Origin: an uncultured Eubacteriales bacterium
GTDB taxonomy: Bacteria > Bacillota > Clostridia > Oscillospirales > Acutalibacteraceae
Reading direction: 5' to 3'
DNA length: 64,000 nt
Assembly: GCA_934456435.1 (NCBI GenBank)
Contig: CAKSHH010000004.1
Span: 113,416 to 177,415, forward strand
Position 1 is the first letter of the stretch. Every line of letters starts with the position of its first letter. The notes below the pieces were generated by a model. The model worked only from the letters and a program-made list of their open reading frames with translations, did no database searches and was not told where the DNA came from. Below, in pieces: positions 42,366 through 50,537 of the stretch. The position numbers and the translations under genes were made by a program.

Positions 42366-42394
42366 TTGACACTTTCATATAAAGGTATTATAAT
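42366..42394 (+). promoter_or_regulatory. Promoter of the purB operon
   Basis: TTGACA, 17 bases and TATAAT, a perfect match, about 33 bases before the purB start. No purine riboswitch or PurR box is seen between them. Confidence 0.85.
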
Positions 42395-42427
42395 CATTCT
42401 ATAATTTTAAATTAGAGGATTTTAATT

Positions 42428-43858
42428 ATGAGAGATACCTACGAAACCCCACTTAATTCGCGATATGCCAGCAAGGAGATGCAGTACATTTTTTCTCCCG
42501 ATTTCAAGTTCAAAACATGGCGCAGACTTTGGATTGCACTTGCCGAGAGTGAAATGGAGCTCGGACTCAACATCACTCAGGAGCAGGTGGACGAGCTGAA
42601 AGCTCACGCCGAGGACATCAATTACGATGTTGCAGACGAGAGAGAAAAGCTTGTCCGTCATGACGTTATGTCCCACGTTTACGCTTACGGCGTTCAATGC
42701 CCGAAAGCAAAGGGAATAATCCATCTCGGTGCAACCTCATGCTATGTCGGCGACAATACCGACATTATTACTATGACCGAAGCGATGAAGCTTATCCGCA
42801 AAAAGCTCGTTAATCTTATGGATAAGCTTTCAAAATTCGCTATCGAATATAAAGATCTGCCGTGTCTCGGCTTCACCCATTTTCAGCCGGCTCAGCCGAC
42901 AACACTCGGCAAAAGAGCTTCACTCTGGCTCAACGATCTGCTTCTCGACTATGAACAGATTGAGTTTCAGATCTCTCAAATGAAGCTGCTTGGCTCAAAG
43001 GGCACGACCGGAACGCAGGCAAGCTTTATGGACCTTTTTGAGGGCGACACGGACAAGGTTAAAGCCCTCGACAGGAAGATAGCCGACAAAATCGGATTCA
43101 AGGATTTCTATCCCGTTTCGGGACAGACTTATTCCAGAAAGGTGGACACACAGGTTCTTTTTGTCCTTTCGGGAATAGCGCAGTCGGCGGCAAAGTTCAC
43201 CAATGACCTGCGCCTGCTTCAGCACCTCAAGGAGGTTGAGGAACCGTTTGAAAAGAATCAGATCGGCTCGTCCGCAATGGCGTACAAACGCAACCCGATG
43301 AGGAGCGAAAGAATTTCGTCGCTTGCGCGCTACGTTATGGCGGATGTTATGAACCCGACTATCACGGCGGCAACGCAATGGTTTGAAAGAACGCTTGACG
43401 ATTCCGCGAACAAGAGGATCAGCGTCGCCGAGGCTTTCCTTGCGACGGACGCAATCCTTGAGCTTTACATCAACGTCACGGACGGCATGGTCGTTTATCC
43501 CAAGATGATTGAAAAGCATCTTATGTCGGAGCTGCCGTTCATGGCGACGGAAAACATTATGATGGAGGCAGTCAAGCGCGGCGGCGACCGTCAGGAGCTT
43601 CACGAGCGAATCCGCGTCCACTCAATGGCGGCAGGAAAAATTGTAAAGCAGGACGGCGGCGAAAATGACCTGCTCCAAAGAATTGCGGACGATCCGGCGT
43701 TCGGAGTTACGCTTGATCAGCTCAAAGCGGTTATGAAGCCCGAACTTTATGTCGGCAGAGCGCCGCAGCAGACGGAGGAGTTTGTTGAGAATTTCATAAA
43801 GCCCGTTACGGAGAAATATAAAGACGAACTGGGAATGAATGTAGAAATAAAGGTGTGA
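42428..43858 (+). CDS. purB: Adenylosuccinate lyase
   Basis: A 476-aa fumarase/aspartase-superfamily enzyme that splits SAICAR and adenylosuccinate in purine synthesis. Signs are IHLGATSCYVGDNTDI, GFTHFQPAQPTTLGKR and the superfamily signature GSSAMAYKRNPMRSERI with the catalytic Ser loop. Length suits the longer clostridial/eukaryote-like PurB type. The start ATG follows TTAGAGGA. GtrA and a glycosyltransferase follow within 4 bases each. Confidence 0.95.
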   Translation: MRDTYETPLNSRYASKEMQYIFSPDFKFKTWRRLWIALAESEMELGLNITQEQVDELKAHAEDINYDVADEREKLVRHDVMSHVYAYGVQCPKAKGIIHLGATSCYVGDNTDIITMTEAMKLIRKKLVNLMDKLSKFAIEYKDLPCLGFTHFQPAQPTTLGKRASLWLNDLLLDYEQIEFQISQMKLLGSKGTTGTQASFMDLFEGDTDKVKALDRKIADKIGFKDFYPVSGQTYSRKVDTQVLFVLSGIAQSAAKFTNDLRLLQHLKEVEEPFEKNQIGSSAMAYKRNPMRSERISSLARYVMADVMNPTITAATQWFERTLDDSANKRISVAEAFLATDAILELYINVTDGMVVYPKMIEKHLMSELPFMATENIMMEAVKRGGDRQELHERIRVHSMAAGKIVKQDGGENDLLQRIADDPAFGVTLDQLKAVMKPELYVGRAPQQTEEFVENFIKPVTEKYKDELGMNVEIKV

Positions 43859-43862
43859 TTTT

Positions 43863-44381
43863 ATGGATAAGTTTTTTGAAAAGCTCAATGATTTTATTGC
43901 AAAGCATATAAAGAATGAGAAGATAGTGAATATATGCCGCAAGGTGCTCAACCGCGAGGTGTTTATGTACCTTGTTTTCGGCGTTCTGACGACGGTGGTT
44001 TCGTGGGCGAGTATGGCGCTGTTCGACAGAATCATCGGAAAAATCGTCCCCGACAACGACATTCTCAGAGCCTCCATTGCCAACGTTCTTTCATGGATCG
44101 CGGCGGTTCTCTTCGCCTTTGTCACCAACAAGCTGTGGGTGTTCGACAGCAAGAGCTGGAAGGGCGAGGTCGTTCTCAAGGAGCTCGGCTCATTTGTCGT
44201 TGCGCGACTTGCAACCGGATGTATTGAATGGTTCGGCGTTCCGCTTCTGATGAAGATCGGCGTCGATCAGGAGCTTTTCGGCACAAAGGGAATGGTTGCG
44301 AAAATAATTGCCAGCGTGCTCGTTGTTATAATCAACTATTTCTTCAGCAAGCTTCTTATTTTCAAGAAAAAGGAATCTTAA
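43863..44381 (+). CDS. GtrA-family membrane protein
   Basis: A 172-aa protein with four membrane helices and the GtrA start REVFMYLVFGVLTTVVSWASMALFD, followed by NVLSWIAAVLFAFVTNKLWVFDSK. GtrA-like proteins are thought to flip polyprenyl-phosphate-linked monosaccharides across the membrane. It lies 4 bases before a GT2 gene, a common pairing for cell-envelope glycosylation. It probably works with that transferase. Confidence 0.9.
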   Translation: MDKFFEKLNDFIAKHIKNEKIVNICRKVLNREVFMYLVFGVLTTVVSWASMALFDRIIGKIVPDNDILRASIANVLSWIAAVLFAFVTNKLWVFDSKSWKGEVVLKELGSFVVARLATGCIEWFGVPLLMKIGVDQELFGTKGMVAKIIASVLVVIINYFFSKLLIFKKKES

Positions 44382-44384
44382 ATT

Positions 44385-45428
44385 ATGAAAAAAGTCAGCA
44401 TAATAATTCCCGTTTACAACGTTGAAAAATATCTGCCGAAATGCCTTGAGAGCGTTATCGGTCAGAGCTATGCCGACCTTGAAATAATTTGCATTGACGA
44501 CGGTACTCCCGACGGGAGCGCCGCCGTTATTTTGTCCTATGCCGAAAAGGACGGGCGAATCAGACTGATTTCACAGGAAAATCAAGGTCTTTCGGGCGCA
44601 AGAAACACTGGAATCCGTGAGGCGAGCGGAGACTATATAGTTTTCCTCGACGGTGATGACTGGATTGATTCGGAAACGATAGAAACCGCGGTGAACGCGG
44701 CAGAAAAAAACAGCGCCGACGTTGTGATGTGGGGCTATGTGCGCGAGTTCCCAGGCAGAAGTGATGAAAAGCATATTTTTGACAGCGACCGCATTTTTGA
44801 CGAAAAAGGTGCGCGTGAGATTCACCGCCGTATGGCAGGCCTTTACGGCGAAGAAACCGCCGATCCGAGCAACGCCGACTCCCTTGCCACGGCGTGGGGC
44901 AAGCTTTACCGTGCGGACATGATAAAGCAGAATGGGCTTGAGTTTGTCGATACAAAGCTCATCGGCACCGAGGATGCGCTGTTTAACCTTTACTGCTTCG
45001 GTTTTGTTCACAAGGCTGTTTTCATCAACCGTCCGTTCAACCATTACCGCAAGGACAATGAGGTATCCCTGACGCGCAGCTATAAGCCGAGACTTTTTTC
45101 TCAATGGACCGAGCTTTACGACCGCATGGAAGCGTATATAAAGAAAAGCGGACTGACCGAGGATTTTTCCGCGGCGCTGAATAACCGAATATGCTTCAGC
45201 ATGATAGGTTTGGGCTTGACGGAGTTGCTGAACCCCGACGGGCACCTTGCAAGGATCAAAAATATCCGAAAGATTCTTTCGACCGAAAGGTACAAGGCGG
45301 CATACAAATCGCTCGATATGCGGTATCTCCCGGTTCATTGGAAGCTGTTTTTTACCCTTTGCCGCAGTCGTATGGCTGTTTCGGTTTATATTCTGCTGAG
45401 CGCAATGCAGAAAATTATCGAAAAATAA
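44385..45428 (+). CDS. Glycosyltransferase family 2
   Basis: A 347-aa GT-A enzyme: KVSIIIPVYNVEKYLPKCLESVIGQSY, CIDDGTPDGS, SGARNTGIREASGDYIVFLDGDDW with the DxD-type metal site. The C-terminal half resembles EpsJ/CpsJ-like transferases. It follows the GtrA gene by 3 bases. No terminator is obvious before the next promoter at 45460. Confidence 0.9.
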   Translation: MKKVSIIIPVYNVEKYLPKCLESVIGQSYADLEIICIDDGTPDGSAAVILSYAEKDGRIRLISQENQGLSGARNTGIREASGDYIVFLDGDDWIDSETIETAVNAAEKNSADVVMWGYVREFPGRSDEKHIFDSDRIFDEKGAREIHRRMAGLYGEETADPSNADSLATAWGKLYRADMIKQNGLEFVDTKLIGTEDALFNLYCFGFVHKAVFINRPFNHYRKDNEVSLTRSYKPRLFSQWTELYDRMEAYIKKSGLTEDFSAALNNRICFSMIGLGLTELLNPDGHLARIKNIRKILSTERYKAAYKSLDMRYLPVHWKLFFTLCRSRMAVSVYILLSAMQKIIEK

Positions 45429-45459
45429 AATATTTTTTGCAATTTAACGCTTTAAAGTG

Positions 45460-45488
45460 TTGACAAGTTGAAAAATGTAGTATATAAT
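45460..45488 (+). promoter_or_regulatory. Promoter of the tyrosine-leader/symporter unit
   Basis: TTGACA, 17 bases and TATAAT, a perfect match. Transcription would start near 45495, just ahead of the leader peptide's AAAGGAGAGG site. Confidence 0.9.
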
Positions 45489-45517
45489 AAGCTCATCTTT
45501 TGAAAGGAGAGGCAGTT

Positions 45518-45583
45518 ATGAAACATATCCCTTACTATTATTACTATATTTGTGACTGTCTGTTCAGCCTTTCAAAGCGATAA
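45518..45583 (+). CDS. Tyrosine-rich leader peptide (21 aa)
   Basis: A 21-codon ORF with a strong ribosome binding site (AAAGGAGAGG, 6 bases before ATG). It begins MKHIPYYYYY: codons 6-10 (45533-45547) are TAC TAT TAT TAC TAT. The rest (ICDCLFSLSKR) runs into the antiterminator arm and ends at TAA 45581-45583. The MKHIP start recalls the E. coli PheL leader, which has a run of Phe instead. It is a sensor of charged tRNA-Tyr by ribosome stalling, with no role expected for the peptide itself. It lies between a perfect promoter and a terminator hairpin. Confidence 0.9.
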   Translation: MKHIPYYYYYICDCLFSLSKR

Positions 45584-45641
45584 TTCGTTTGAAAAAACAG
45601 ACGGTCTTGATTCGATTTGCAATCAAGGCCGTTATTTTTTT
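45554..45641 (+). promoter_or_regulatory. Transcription attenuator (antiterminator/terminator switch)
   Basis: Two exclusive structures are visible. Antiterminator: GACTGTCTGTT (45554-45564) pairs with AACAGACGGTC (45596-45606), with inner TTTCAAA/TTTGAAA (45570-45576/45588-45594). Terminator: ACGGTCTTGATT (45601-45612) pairs with AATCAAGGCCGT (45621-45632), then TATTTTTTT. They compete for 45601-45606. A ribosome stalled at the Tyr codons leaves the first arm free, so the antiterminator forms and the symporter is transcribed. A ribosome that reaches the stop codon covers the inner stem and lets the terminator form. Confidence 0.88.
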
Positions 45642-45655
45642 GAGGAGGTCTTGTT

Positions 45656-47191
45656 ATGACTGTAAAAATTATTTTGCTTGTCGCGTTTTTCGCTGTGATG
45701 ATCGGCGTCGGCGTATACTGCCGCAAGAGCGCGACTGATGTAAACGGCTTTGTCCTCGGCGGCAGAAGCGTCGGACCGTGGCTGACAGCTTTCGCTTACG
45801 GAACATCGTATTTCTCCGCCGTTATCTTCGTCGGCTATGCAGGTCAGTTCGGCTGGAAATTCGGTGTCGCTTCAACCTGGATCGGACTTGGCAACGCATT
45901 TATCGGCTCACTTCTTGCGTGGGTAATTCTCGGCAGACGTACAAGGGTTATGACTCAGCACCTTAACTCGGCAACAATGCCGCAGTTCTTCGGTTCGCGC
46001 TTTGACAGCTCGAATTTAAAGCTTGCGACGTCGCTGATAATCTTCGTTTTCCTGATTCCGTACACCGCTTCGCTTTACAACGGACTTTCACGTCTTTTTG
46101 AAATGGCGTTCAATGTTGACTACACCGTATGCATTGTGGTTATGGCGTTGCTGACAGCGGTTTACGTCATTGCCGGCGGATATATGGCGACGGCAATCAA
46201 CGATTTCATTCAGGGAATAATTATGCTCGTCGGAATTGTTGCAATAATTTATTCCGTCCTGAAAATTCACGGCGGATTCAACGGCTCGCTTGCCGCGCTT
46301 GCCGAGGTCAGCGACCCGACGGTTTCCGAGGTTCCCGGTGTGTTCGCTTCATTCTTCGGTCCCGATCCCGTCGGACTGGGAGGAGTAATTCTTCTCACGT
46401 CGCTCGGCACTTGGGGTCTGCCGCAGATGGTGCAGAAATTCTACGCTATCAAAAGCGAACAGTCCATTCGCACAGGTACGATCATTTCAACAGTTTTTGC
46501 AATCATCGTTGCGGGCGGCTGCTATTTCCTCGGCGGTTTCGGAAGAATATTCAATGTCGATGTTGCAAGCAAGGGCTACGACGAGATTATTCCGACCATG
46601 CTTTCAAATCTGTCTCCGTTAATTGTCGGTATCACGTTGATTTTGGTTCTTTCCGCGTCGATGTCAACTCTTTCGTCTCTCGTTCTGACGTCCAGCTCGA
46701 CGCTTACGCTTGACTTCATTGTTCCGCTGAGTAAGAAAAGCAGCGAGAAGAGAACCCTTGTCATAATCAGAGCGTTTATTCTTGTTTTCATCATCATTTC
46801 AGCTGTCATTGCCGTGGTTCAGTACAAGAACAAGATAGCGTTTATCGCTCAGCTCATGGGACTTTCATGGGGTGCGCTCGCAGGCTCGTTCCTCGCTCCG
46901 TTCCTTTACAGTCTCTACTGGAAAAAGGTCACGAAAACGGCGTGCGCGGTCAGCTTTGTTTGGGGTTCGGGCATCATGATTGCCAATATGTTATTCGGCT
47001 CTCACTTCCCGACGATTCTTCAAAGCCCCGTAAACTGCGGCGCGTTCGCAATGCTTGCTTCGCTCATTATTGTTCCTGTTGTCAGCCTTATCACAAAGAA
47101 GCCCGACAAAGCCTTTGTGGACGGAATCTTCTCCTGCTATGACAAGAAGGTAACCGTTCCTATGCGTGAGGTGCTCGACGACGCAGAATAA
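45656..47191 (+). CDS. Sodium:solute symporter family protein, probably a tyrosine or aromatic compound transporter
   Basis: A 511-aa SSS-family (LeuT-fold) membrane protein with about 13 helices. Family features are DVNGFVLGGRSVGPWLTAFAYGTSYFSAVIFVGYAG, YTVCIVVMALLTAVYVIAGGYMA and SASMSTLSSLVLTSSSTLTLDF (residues of the Na2 site region). The sequence alone does not give the substrate. The tyrosine leader attenuator directly upstream makes tyrosine, or something made from or exchanged for it, the best guess. GAGGAGG lies right after the attenuator U-tract. A terminator follows. Confidence 0.88.
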   Translation: MTVKIILLVAFFAVMIGVGVYCRKSATDVNGFVLGGRSVGPWLTAFAYGTSYFSAVIFVGYAGQFGWKFGVASTWIGLGNAFIGSLLAWVILGRRTRVMTQHLNSATMPQFFGSRFDSSNLKLATSLIIFVFLIPYTASLYNGLSRLFEMAFNVDYTVCIVVMALLTAVYVIAGGYMATAINDFIQGIIMLVGIVAIIYSVLKIHGGFNGSLAALAEVSDPTVSEVPGVFASFFGPDPVGLGGVILLTSLGTWGLPQMVQKFYAIKSEQSIRTGTIISTVFAIIVAGGCYFLGGFGRIFNVDVASKGYDEIIPTMLSNLSPLIVGITLILVLSASMSTLSSLVLTSSSTLTLDFIVPLSKKSSEKRTLVIIRAFILVFIIISAVIAVVQYKNKIAFIAQLMGLSWGALAGSFLAPFLYSLYWKKVTKTACAVSFVWGSGIMIANMLFGSHFPTILQSPVNCGAFAMLASLIIVPVVSLITKKPDKAFVDGIFSCYDKKVTVPMREVLDDAE

Positions 47192-47206
47192 AACAGAAAA
47201 TGCACG

Positions 47207-47240
47207 GAGGTCTGCCCTGTTAAGAGCAGACCTCTTTTTA
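47207..47240 (+). terminator. Terminator of the symporter gene
   Basis: GAGGTCTGC/GCAGACCTC stem followed by TTTTTATT. Confidence 0.92.
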
Positions 47241-47261
47241 TTAGCAATTTTCAACAAAATA

Positions 47262-47290
47262 TTGACAATATTCACACAATATATTATAAT
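47262..47290 (+). promoter_or_regulatory. Promoter of the aromatic-repeat protein gene
   Basis: TTGACA, 17 bases and TATAAT, a perfect match, about 55 bases before the start. Confidence 0.85.
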
Positions 47291-47344
47291 CCCTATAGGG
47301 TTTCGTTCATTTTACATAGAGAATGACCCTGAAAGGAGAAAAAT

Positions 47345-49003
47345 ATGAAAAGAACAATTAAAAGAGCAGTTACCACTTTGCTGGCGTTTGCAATGATTTT
47401 TTCGGCAGTATCGTTCAGCAAAACATTCACCCCGAAAGCTTCGGCGGTCTACTCCGCAGAGGATAGCTGGGATTATTTGTACAATTACATAAACAAATAC
47501 GGCACCACGGTTGACGAAGTCAAGGGAATTATAAAAATGGATTTTGCCGGTGACGCTCTGTATGAGAGCTTTGCCTGCATCTATCCGCAGGAGGATCTTA
47601 TCCTGTTCAGCGTGGTTTACTACTACGAGGACGGCAGCGCAGATATTACCGCACTCGGTTTGAGCAAGGAAACAGCCGGAGAATTGGCGGGCGTAAGCAT
47701 GGGATACGTTGTTGACGCGGAGGATGTCGACAGCGATCAGGTTGTCGGCGTTGCAAGCTTTGATCCCGGTTCGCTCAGAAAGAACAGTCTCAATCCTACC
47801 GTCAATTATGACAAGGCAGGTTCGCTTGAAAAAGAGGGCTGGGTAGAATATTTCAACGAGCTTTTCGACGATTCAATGGAGCTTTTGAACGAGCTTGTTT
47901 ACGATTATACAGGCATAACAATGGCAAACTTCGGCTTCGATAATTTCGGCTATGAAGCGGTTGATCTTGATGAAGCGCCCAAGGGCATTTTGCTCACAAA
48001 GTACGGCTGGAGATATTTTGAGAACGGCGAAGTAAACTACGATTACAGCGGCTTCGGTCTCAATCCCAACGGCTGGTATTATGTTCAGAACGGCAAGCTG
48101 AATTTTGACTGCACGGGAATCTACTTCGGCAAGGTTTGGGACACATACGGCTGGTATTATATCAGAAACAGCAAGGCAGATTTCAGCTACACGGGACTTG
48201 CTAACAACTCCAACGGCTGGTATTACGTTGAGGACGGAAGAGTAGACTTCACATTCAACGGACTTGCAAACAACAAGAACGGCTGGTACTATGTTCAGAA
48301 CAGCAAGATCACGTTCAAATACAACGGATTTGCAACGAACGAGAACGGCACCTATTATGTTCAGAACAGCAAGGTAAACTTCGCTGTAAACGGTCTTGTC
48401 AACGGAACGATTGACGGAGTTACAGGCTGGTACTATGTAAAGAACGGCAGAGTGGATTTCAACTACACGGGACTTGCCAATAACCACAACGGCTGGTACT
48501 ATGTCAGCAATGGAATGGTTGACTTCACCTACACAGGTACGGCAACGAACGAGAACGGCACCTACTATGTCCGCAACGGTAAGCTTATCTTCAACTACAA
48601 CGGACTTGTGCAGGAGGGCGACGAGCTTCTTTGCTTCAGAAACAGCAAATTTGATTCATCGGTCAACGGACTTTATGCCGGATCGCTGAACGGTAAGGCA
48701 GGCTGGTATTATGTCGAAGGCGGCAAGGTCAATACCGAATTTACCGGTCTTGCAACGAATCAGAACGGCACATATTACGTCGTTGACGGCAGACTTGATT
48801 TCTCTTTTAACGGAACGATCAAGGACAGCGGATACGAAGTGACAATAAAGAACAGCAAGGTTGTTTCCTCTGTGAAAATAGAGGAAGAAACTCCGGAGAC
48901 TCCGGAGACTCCGGAAACACCCGAAACACCCGAAACACCCGAAACACCGGAGACTCCTGAAGCTCCCGAAGCTCCCGAAACTTCGGAAACTCCGGCGGCA
49001 TAA
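47345..49003 (+). CDS. Secreted protein with aromatic tandem repeats and a Glu-Thr-Pro tail
   Basis: A 552-aa exported protein. A signal peptide (about residues 1-33, ending ASA) is followed by a unique domain to about residue 205. Then come about 13 repeats of 20-27 residues built on NGWYYVQNGKVDFNYTGLA. These resemble cell-wall or choline/glucan-binding repeats in layout, though I cannot assign a ligand. The C-terminus is a run of ETP/EAP units (about residues 515-552), a wall-spanning type of spacer, without an LPxTG motif. It is probably bound to the cell surface without a covalent link. It has its own promoter. Confidence 0.82.
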   Translation: MKRTIKRAVTTLLAFAMIFSAVSFSKTFTPKASAVYSAEDSWDYLYNYINKYGTTVDEVKGIIKMDFAGDALYESFACIYPQEDLILFSVVYYYEDGSADITALGLSKETAGELAGVSMGYVVDAEDVDSDQVVGVASFDPGSLRKNSLNPTVNYDKAGSLEKEGWVEYFNELFDDSMELLNELVYDYTGITMANFGFDNFGYEAVDLDEAPKGILLTKYGWRYFENGEVNYDYSGFGLNPNGWYYVQNGKLNFDCTGIYFGKVWDTYGWYYIRNSKADFSYTGLANNSNGWYYVEDGRVDFTFNGLANNKNGWYYVQNSKITFKYNGFATNENGTYYVQNSKVNFAVNGLVNGTIDGVTGWYYVKNGRVDFNYTGLANNHNGWYYVSNGMVDFTYTGTATNENGTYYVRNGKLIFNYNGLVQEGDELLCFRNSKFDSSVNGLYAGSLNGKAGWYYVEGGKVNTEFTGLATNQNGTYYVVDGRLDFSFNGTIKDSGYEVTIKNSKVVSSVKIEEETPETPETPETPETPETPETPETPEAPEAPETSETPAA

Positions 49004-49021
49004 TACAGACACATAACGAAC

Positions 49022-49052
49022 CCCCGGCTGAAACTAATCAGTCGGGGCTGTT
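49022..49052 (+). terminator. Hairpin terminator after the aromatic-repeat gene
   Basis: CCCCGGCTGA/TCAGTCGGGG stem with a 6-base loop; the T-tract (CTGTTTCG) is weak. It may also serve the convergent GH5 gene. Confidence 0.65.
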
Positions 49053-49064
49053 TCGTGCAAAAAT

Positions 49065-50537
49065 TTATTTGAATATAATTTTCAGCAAATGTTTGCCGGG
49101 CTCGGTCTTTATGCGGAAAATGCCGCGACTGCGAATCTTGATTTCCTCGCCGTCCAGCTCGGCGTATTTAGGTACCGACGGCACAAATATTTCCGACTTC
49201 GCCTTTGTCTCTTCGCTTTGGACAAAACTGAGGTGAAACTCCTTGTTCGGACGGTCATAGCCGTAGCTATCAATTTCTCCTGTCACGGCGACGGGATGCG
49301 GCCGCGTGAGCACGTTCTGATAAACCTCGGTGTCGGTGAATCCGCCGAAATATGTCCAGTAGGTGTTGCTCCACTTGTACGAATCAAAAAGATTCAGCAA
49401 AAATTCAATGTGCGGGAACCACTCGTCTCCCTCGGTGAATCCGCCCCACTCTCCGACGATTACGGGAACGCCGAGACGAAGCTGAGACCGCCTGTGCTCC
49501 TCAAAAATCGAACCTACTCGGTCGTTGCTTGCGTATTTGTAGGACGGTGTGTCAACCATAAAATCGTAGGCATGAGGCGAGAAAATAACGTTTTCATCCC
49601 TCTTTCCTCCGAGGACGGGACGGGGGCAGGAATAGGGAATGCCGAGATTTGAATAATAGCTGTTTTCGAGCAGAACAAATTTATTGCTTCCGCACCTTCT
49701 TGCGGCTCTCGTCATTTTGTTGATAAACGGAAAGTATTTTTTGGTGTCAAAGGTTTTTATAATATCGTCCGCCGCAGAGGTGATCTTTCGGAGGTGTTTT
49801 CCGCTGTAAAGGTCAAGTGCTCTTGCGGGGTCGTCACTTTTTGCGGCAAGCTCAAACAGCTTCTTTTTCGAAATCGAGCCATCAAGAACCGTCGTCGAAA
49901 CAAGCTTTTTGATAATTTCGCGGAAAACCTTTCCGCCGCTGCTGCCGGGGAACGGCTCGTTGAAAAAGTCGAATCCGATTACGGCGGGGTGCTCGCCGAA
50001 ACGCTCAATTATATGGCTCCACATTTCCTCAAACCAAACCTGTAAGCCCTTGCCGTTGAACTCGGCGTTGTTCCAAAAGGAATCAAATGCCGTATGAACC
50101 GCTTTGCCCCAGAAATAGCCCTCTGCCCAGACAATTTTGGTGGGCTGATATTTGTATTTGCCGGTCAGTGTTGCCCATTTCGGTGCGCCGTCGCCGCAGT
50201 TGAGATCGGTTCCCGAAAAAAGATCCTGATGCATATCGAGGAAAACATAAACCCCTGCTTCGGCACATTCGTCAAGAATGTCTGCGATAAAATCAAGGTA
50301 TCTTTCGTCATATTTGCCGGGTTCGGGCTCAACGGCGTCCCATGTTATTCCGAGACGGATAAGATCCATTCCGTGTTCCCTGAGGTCGGCGGCAAGTCCT
50401 TTGTCCCATTGCTTTCCGTATATGCGGCGACCGCCCTCGACATATTGTCCTTTGTCGCAGACGTTGATGCCCGTAAGTATGCGCTCTCTGCCGTGAGAGT
50501 CGATTATGCGTGTGCCTTTTGAAATGAGCTTATCCAT
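49065..50537 (-). CDS. Glycoside hydrolase family 5, endoglycoceramidase-like
   Basis: A 490-aa (beta/alpha)8 enzyme. Signs: GINVCDKGQ, MDLIRLGITWDAVEPEPGKYDERYLD, FLDMHQDLFSG, the acid/base Glu in GFDFFNEPF and the nucleophile Glu in VIVGEWGGF. The layout matches GH5 subfamilies acting on glycolipids or beta-glycosides. No signal peptide is seen, so it works inside the cell on an imported substrate. ATG 50537 follows AAAGGAGG and overlaps the end of the upstream transporter gene by 8 bases. The pair is therefore an uptake-and-cleavage unit. Confidence 0.87.
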   Translation of the reverse strand: MDKLISKGTRIIDSHGRERILTGINVCDKGQYVEGGRRIYGKQWDKGLAADLREHGMDLIRLGITWDAVEPEPGKYDERYLDFIADILDECAEAGVYVFLDMHQDLFSGTDLNCGDGAPKWATLTGKYKYQPTKIVWAEGYFWGKAVHTAFDSFWNNAEFNGKGLQVWFEEMWSHIIERFGEHPAVIGFDFFNEPFPGSSGGKVFREIIKKLVSTTVLDGSISKKKLFELAAKSDDPARALDLYSGKHLRKITSAADDIIKTFDTKKYFPFINKMTRAARRCGSNKFVLLENSYYSNLGIPYSCPRPVLGGKRDENVIFSPHAYDFMVDTPSYKYASNDRVGSIFEEHRRSQLRLGVPVIVGEWGGFTEGDEWFPHIEFLLNLFDSYKWSNTYWTYFGGFTDTEVYQNVLTRPHPVAVTGEIDSYGYDRPNKEFHLSFVQSEETKAKSEIFVPSVPKYAELDGEEIKIRSRGIFRIKTEPGKHLLKIIFK

